Made by a program: the position numbers and the translations under genes. 16,545 nucleotides of DNA from CAYSDL01 sp964429875 (GTDB taxonomy: Bacteria > Fidelibacterota > Marinisomatia > SCGC-AAA003-L08 > D37C17), in NCBI GenBank assembly GCA_964429875.1, contig CAYSDL010000033.1, positions 1-16,545 of the forward strand, written 5' to 3'. Every line of letters begins with the position of its first letter. The first letter of the stretch is position 1. Shown here piece by piece: positions 14,054 through 16,545 of the stretch. Under the pieces are notes generated by a model. It was not told the DNA's origin. It ran no database searches and saw nothing but the letters and a program-made list of their open reading frames with translations.

Positions 14054-14977
14054 ATGAACAGTATTTCACTACGAGCTCCAGCAACAGTAGCTAATCTATC
14101 TTGTGGTTTTGATATTCTGGGTGTTTGTATTAATAAACCATATGATGAAATCACTATAAAAAACATTTCTGATAAGAAAGTTGTAATCAATGTTCTTGAC
14201 TCCCCCTTTTCAAATATCCCTTCAAGACCCGAAGAAAATACTGGTGGTATTCCTGCTCAGTTAATAATGAATGATTATAATCTTAATCATGGATTTGAAA
14301 TTAATATAAAAAAGGGAATTCCATTATGTGGAGGTCTTGGATCAAGTGCTGCTACTGCAGCTGGTGTAGTATTTGGAATAAATGAATTACTAAATAAAAA
14401 AATGTCATTAAATACAATGATACAGTATGCACTTGAAGGAGAAAAAATATCTTCAGAAACTCCACATGCAGATAACATAGGGCCTTGTCTAATGGGGGGA
14501 CTTGTTATAATTAGAGATACAAACACATCTGACTTAATAAAGGTCCCTACAAATGATTTTGTATTTGCAATTATTCATCCTGATGTAAAAGTTGATACTA
14601 AAACTTCACGAAAAATATTACCTAAAAATATAGAGTTGCAACAAGCAGTTAAACAGTGGGGAAATATTGCATCTCTTACATATGGTTTTTCTTCAAATAA
14701 TATAGATCTTATAAAAAGATCAATGGAAGATTTTGTTATTGAGCCAGTAAGGTCAAAATTGATTCCTGAATATGACAATATTAAAAAAGCAGCGCTGTTA
14801 TCTGGAGCAATAGGTTGTTCTATATCTGGCTCTGGTCCATCAATATTTGCTCTTTGTGAAAATGAAACTATAGCAAGTGATGTAATTACTAAAATGGAAG
14901 CTGTATTAGATATTAAATCAATTAATTATCATAGTTATATTTCTTCAATAAATAATCAAGGCATTGAAGTTTTATAG
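14054..14977 (+). CDS. thrB: Homoserine kinase
   Basis: The 307-residue protein is a GHMP-family kinase. The N-terminal stretch RAPATVANLSCGFDILG (7-23) is typical of homoserine kinases. The glycine-rich phosphate loop is GIPLCGGLGSSAATAAGVV (88-106), and the third GHMP motif is GCSISGSGPSIFAL (254-267). The enzyme makes O-phosphohomoserine from homoserine and ATP, the first step committed to threonine. The start at 14054 is the first in-frame ATG after the aldolase stop and gives the usual short lead-in to RAPAT. The 3' end overlaps threonine synthase by 14 bp, so the product and its next enzyme are translated together. Confidence 0.95.
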   Translation: MNSISLRAPATVANLSCGFDILGVCINKPYDEITIKNISDKKVVINVLDSPFSNIPSRPEENTGGIPAQLIMNDYNLNHGFEINIKKGIPLCGGLGSSAATAAGVVFGINELLNKKMSLNTMIQYALEGEKISSETPHADNIGPCLMGGLVIIRDTNTSDLIKVPTNDFVFAIIHPDVKVDTKTSRKILPKNIELQQAVKQWGNIASLTYGFSSNNIDLIKRSMEDFVIEPVRSKLIPEYDNIKKAALLSGAIGCSISGSGPSIFALCENETIASDVITKMEAVLDIKSINYHSYISSINNQGIEVL

Positions 14978-16259
14978 TACAAATGATAAGAAAATAGCTG
15001 TTTCTTTTAGAGAAGCTCTTATAAAAGGTATGCCAAATGATAAGGGCCTCTATATGCCTAAGGAAATTCCCAATCATCAAAAGTTAATACAAGGAATTAA
15101 TAATTTAACCTTTCAAGATATATCCTATGTTATCGCAGAAAGTATCTTATCTGAGGAATTTAAAAAATCTGTAATTGAAGATATTATTGATCAATCAATA
15201 ACTTTTGACTCTCCAATAGTAAATCTATATAATCAGGTAAATATATTAGAACTATTCCATGGTCCAACACTTGCATTTAAAGATTATGGTGCAAGATTTA
15301 TGGCTAGAACAATGGAATATATTGTATCTGAAAATGATAAAGAATTAAATATTCTTGTTGCAACCTCAGGGGATACAGGAAGTGCGGTTGCACATGGATT
15401 TTATGGCATGGAAGGGATTAATGTTATTATTCTATATCCAAGTGGTAAAGTCAGTGATATTCAGGAGAAACAGTTAACAACTCTTGATAAAAACATTTAT
15501 GCATTAGAAATACAAGGCACTTTTGATGATTGTCAAAGTTTAGTAAAGCAAGCCTTTTTAGATAACGAATTGAAACGTTATATTGATTTATCATCAGCTA
15601 ATTCAATAAATATTGCAAGATTGATTCCTCAATCATTTTATTATTTTAATGCCTATGCAAAATTAAATACTGATAAAAAAATTGCAGTTTCAGTTCCAAG
15701 TGGAAATTTTGGAAATATAACAGCAGGTATTCTTGCAAAACATATGGGGCTGCCTATTACTCATTTTATAGCATCAACAAATGCAAATAAAACAGTCCCT
15801 GAATTTCTATCTAGTAATAATTACGTTTCTTCAAAATCTATAGAAACAATTTCTAATGCAATGGATGTAGGCAACCCTAGCAATATGAAACGGATTATGG
15901 ATATTTATAGAAATGTTGAAAATTTAAAAAAAGAGTTAAGTAGTTGGAGTTTTTCAGATAAAGAAACTAAGAAATGCATATTAAATACTATCCAAAAAGA
16001 TAATTATTTACTTGATCCACATAGTGCAGTGGGTTTACTTGGCTTAGAAGAATTTTTAAAAGATAATTCAGATTTTGTAGGATTATTTCTTGGAACAGCT
16101 CATCCTGCAAAATTTGCTGATATTATAGAACCTATCATTAACAAAACTGTTGAAATTCCAAGTGATTTGCAAAATATAATTGATAAAGAAAAACAATCTA
16201 TTTTATTAAATAATGATTATAGAGATTTTTCTGATTATTTATTATCAAATTTTAGATAA
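14964..16259 (+). CDS. thrC: Threonine synthase
   Basis: The 431-residue protein is a fold-type II PLP enzyme. It begins KFYSTNDKK, then SFREALIKGMPNDKGLYMP, typical of the longer bacterial threonine synthases. The PLP lysine is Lys106 in HGPTLAFKDYGARF (99-112). SGDTGSA (135-141) and SVPSGNFGNITAG (243-255) bind the cofactor phosphate and the substrate. It converts O-phosphohomoserine to threonine plus phosphate. The start codon is TTG at 14964-14966: KFYST is conserved in the family and the next in-frame Met is residue 23, so a later start would cut into the domain. It overlaps thrB by 14 bp, and only a poorly placed AAGG (14958-14961) precedes it, so expression probably depends on translation through thrB. 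Confidence 0.94.
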   Translation: MKFYSTNDKKIAVSFREALIKGMPNDKGLYMPKEIPNHQKLIQGINNLTFQDISYVIAESILSEEFKKSVIEDIIDQSITFDSPIVNLYNQVNILELFHGPTLAFKDYGARFMARTMEYIVSENDKELNILVATSGDTGSAVAHGFYGMEGINVIILYPSGKVSDIQEKQLTTLDKNIYALEIQGTFDDCQSLVKQAFLDNELKRYIDLSSANSINIARLIPQSFYYFNAYAKLNTDKKIAVSVPSGNFGNITAGILAKHMGLPITHFIASTNANKTVPEFLSSNNYVSSKSIETISNAMDVGNPSNMKRIMDIYRNVENLKKELSSWSFSDKETKKCILNTIQKDNYLLDPHSAVGLLGLEEFLKDNSDFVGLFLGTAHPAKFADIIEPIINKTVEIPSDLQNIIDKEKQSILLNNDYRDFSDYLLSNFR

Positions 16260-16294
16260 ATTACATCTCAAGATTTTAAAAAAAATGTTAAGAA

Positions 16295-16298
16295 AGGA
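16295..16298 (+). promoter_or_regulatory. Ribosome binding site deciding a TTG start
   Basis: AGGA lies 8 nt before TTG at 16307-16309. An in-frame TAA at 16289-16291 rules out any start further upstream, and no ATG follows until well inside the conserved domain, so TTG is the likely start. Confidence 0.6.
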
Positions 16299-16306
16299 TT
16301 TTTAAA

Positions 16307-16545
16307 TTGAAATTTGACACAAAAGTAGTAAGAGCATCATCAAAGCCAGATAAGACAACTGGAGCAGTAGTTCCTCCGATATATCAAACAGCAACATACG
16401 TTTTAGATGAAGTTGGTAAAGATAAAGGCTTTGATTATACAAGAGCTTCAAACCCTACAAGACAATTATTAGAAGAACATCTAGCTGCTATAGAAGGAGC
16501 AAAATATGGTGTTTGTTTTTCAAGTGGCATGTCAGCTGTTGATGC
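16307..16545 (+). CDS. Cystathionine gamma-synthase-like PLP enzyme (N-terminal part, cut by window edge)
   Basis: About 79 residues are present before the window ends; I translated them by hand. The sequence begins (M)KFDTKVVRASSKPD, then GAVVPPIYQTATY, DYTRASNPTR (43-52) and CFSSGMSAVD. These match the first third of Cys/Met-metabolism PLP enzymes: the TRxxNPTR stretch binds the PLP phosphate of the neighbouring subunit, and SSGMSA continues the cofactor site. The family includes cystathionine gamma-synthase (MetB), cystathionine gamma-lyase, O-acetylhomoserine sulfhydrylase and methionine gamma-lyase, and the deciding residues lie beyond the edge. Following thrB and thrC by 47 bp, a homoserine-ester enzyme leading to methionine is most likely. 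The start is TTG, supported by an upstream ribosome site and an in-frame stop before it. Confidence 0.85.
   Translation, partial: MKFDTKVVRASSKPDKTTGAVVPPIYQTATYVLDEVGKDKGFDYTRASNPTRQLLEEHLAAIEGAKYGVCFSSGMSAVD

Noticed and set aside
16285..16305. Tiny ORF ATG...TAA just before the metB-like start as a leader peptide
   Set aside because: Only six codons (M L R K D F), with no Thr or Met run expected of an attenuator peptide and no ribosome site.
16260..16306. Possible terminator or attenuator between thrC and the metB-like gene
   Set aside because: No stable hairpin followed by a T-run could be read; the A-rich stretch alone is not evidence.

Overview
The window looks like chromosome from an AT-rich (roughly 30% GC by eye) Gram-negative bacterium. 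It encodes an outer-membrane barrel ending in Phe, several signal peptides, and a secreted protein with Cys-rich 'CNGDG' repeats and a dockerin-like C-terminus. Some genes have clear Shine-Dalgarno sites and others have only A/T-rich leaders. Together these suggest the FCB group, most likely marine Marinimicrobia (SAR406). This is an inference; there is no rRNA or other marker gene to settle it.

Region 1 (1-8758, minus strand) is a compact seven-gene unit with 6 bp or less between genes, or short overlaps. In order of transcription it encodes: fused ATP sulfurylase/APS kinase (makes PAPS), CysQ-type PAP phosphatase (removes the by-product), a large secreted arylsulfate-sulfotransferase-like protein with Fn3-like, beta-propeller, Cys-rich, LRR and dockerin-like parts, a membrane-anchored PAPS-type sulfotransferase, a periplasmic START-like lipid-binding protein, an outer-membrane beta-barrel protein, and the beginning of a FabH-like ketoacyl synthase that runs off the left edge. 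Read together this is a candidate pathway for making, moving and perhaps re-using a sulfated lipid or lipid-like aromatic compound. It is the most interesting part of the window.

Region 2 (8932-11988, plus strand) begins after a 173-bp divergent intergenic region and holds pyruvate kinase, an Amt ammonium channel and a PII signal protein, closely spaced. The PII protein lacks the Tyr51 uridylylation site and has Glu instead of Gln39, so its regulation probably differs from the enterobacterial model.

Region 3 (11985-12905, minus strand) is a branched-chain aminotransferase whose stop codon overlaps that of the PII gene on the other strand. Region 4 (13028-16545, plus strand) holds a class I (animal-type) fructose-bisphosphate aldolase, then homoserine kinase, threonine synthase and the start of a cystathionine gamma-synthase-like gene. 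The last three are branches of aspartate-family amino acid synthesis from homoserine. The last two genes both appear to start with TTG.

I saw no tRNA, rRNA, CRISPR array, insertion sequence or phage gene. No gene-free stretch exceeds 300 bases.
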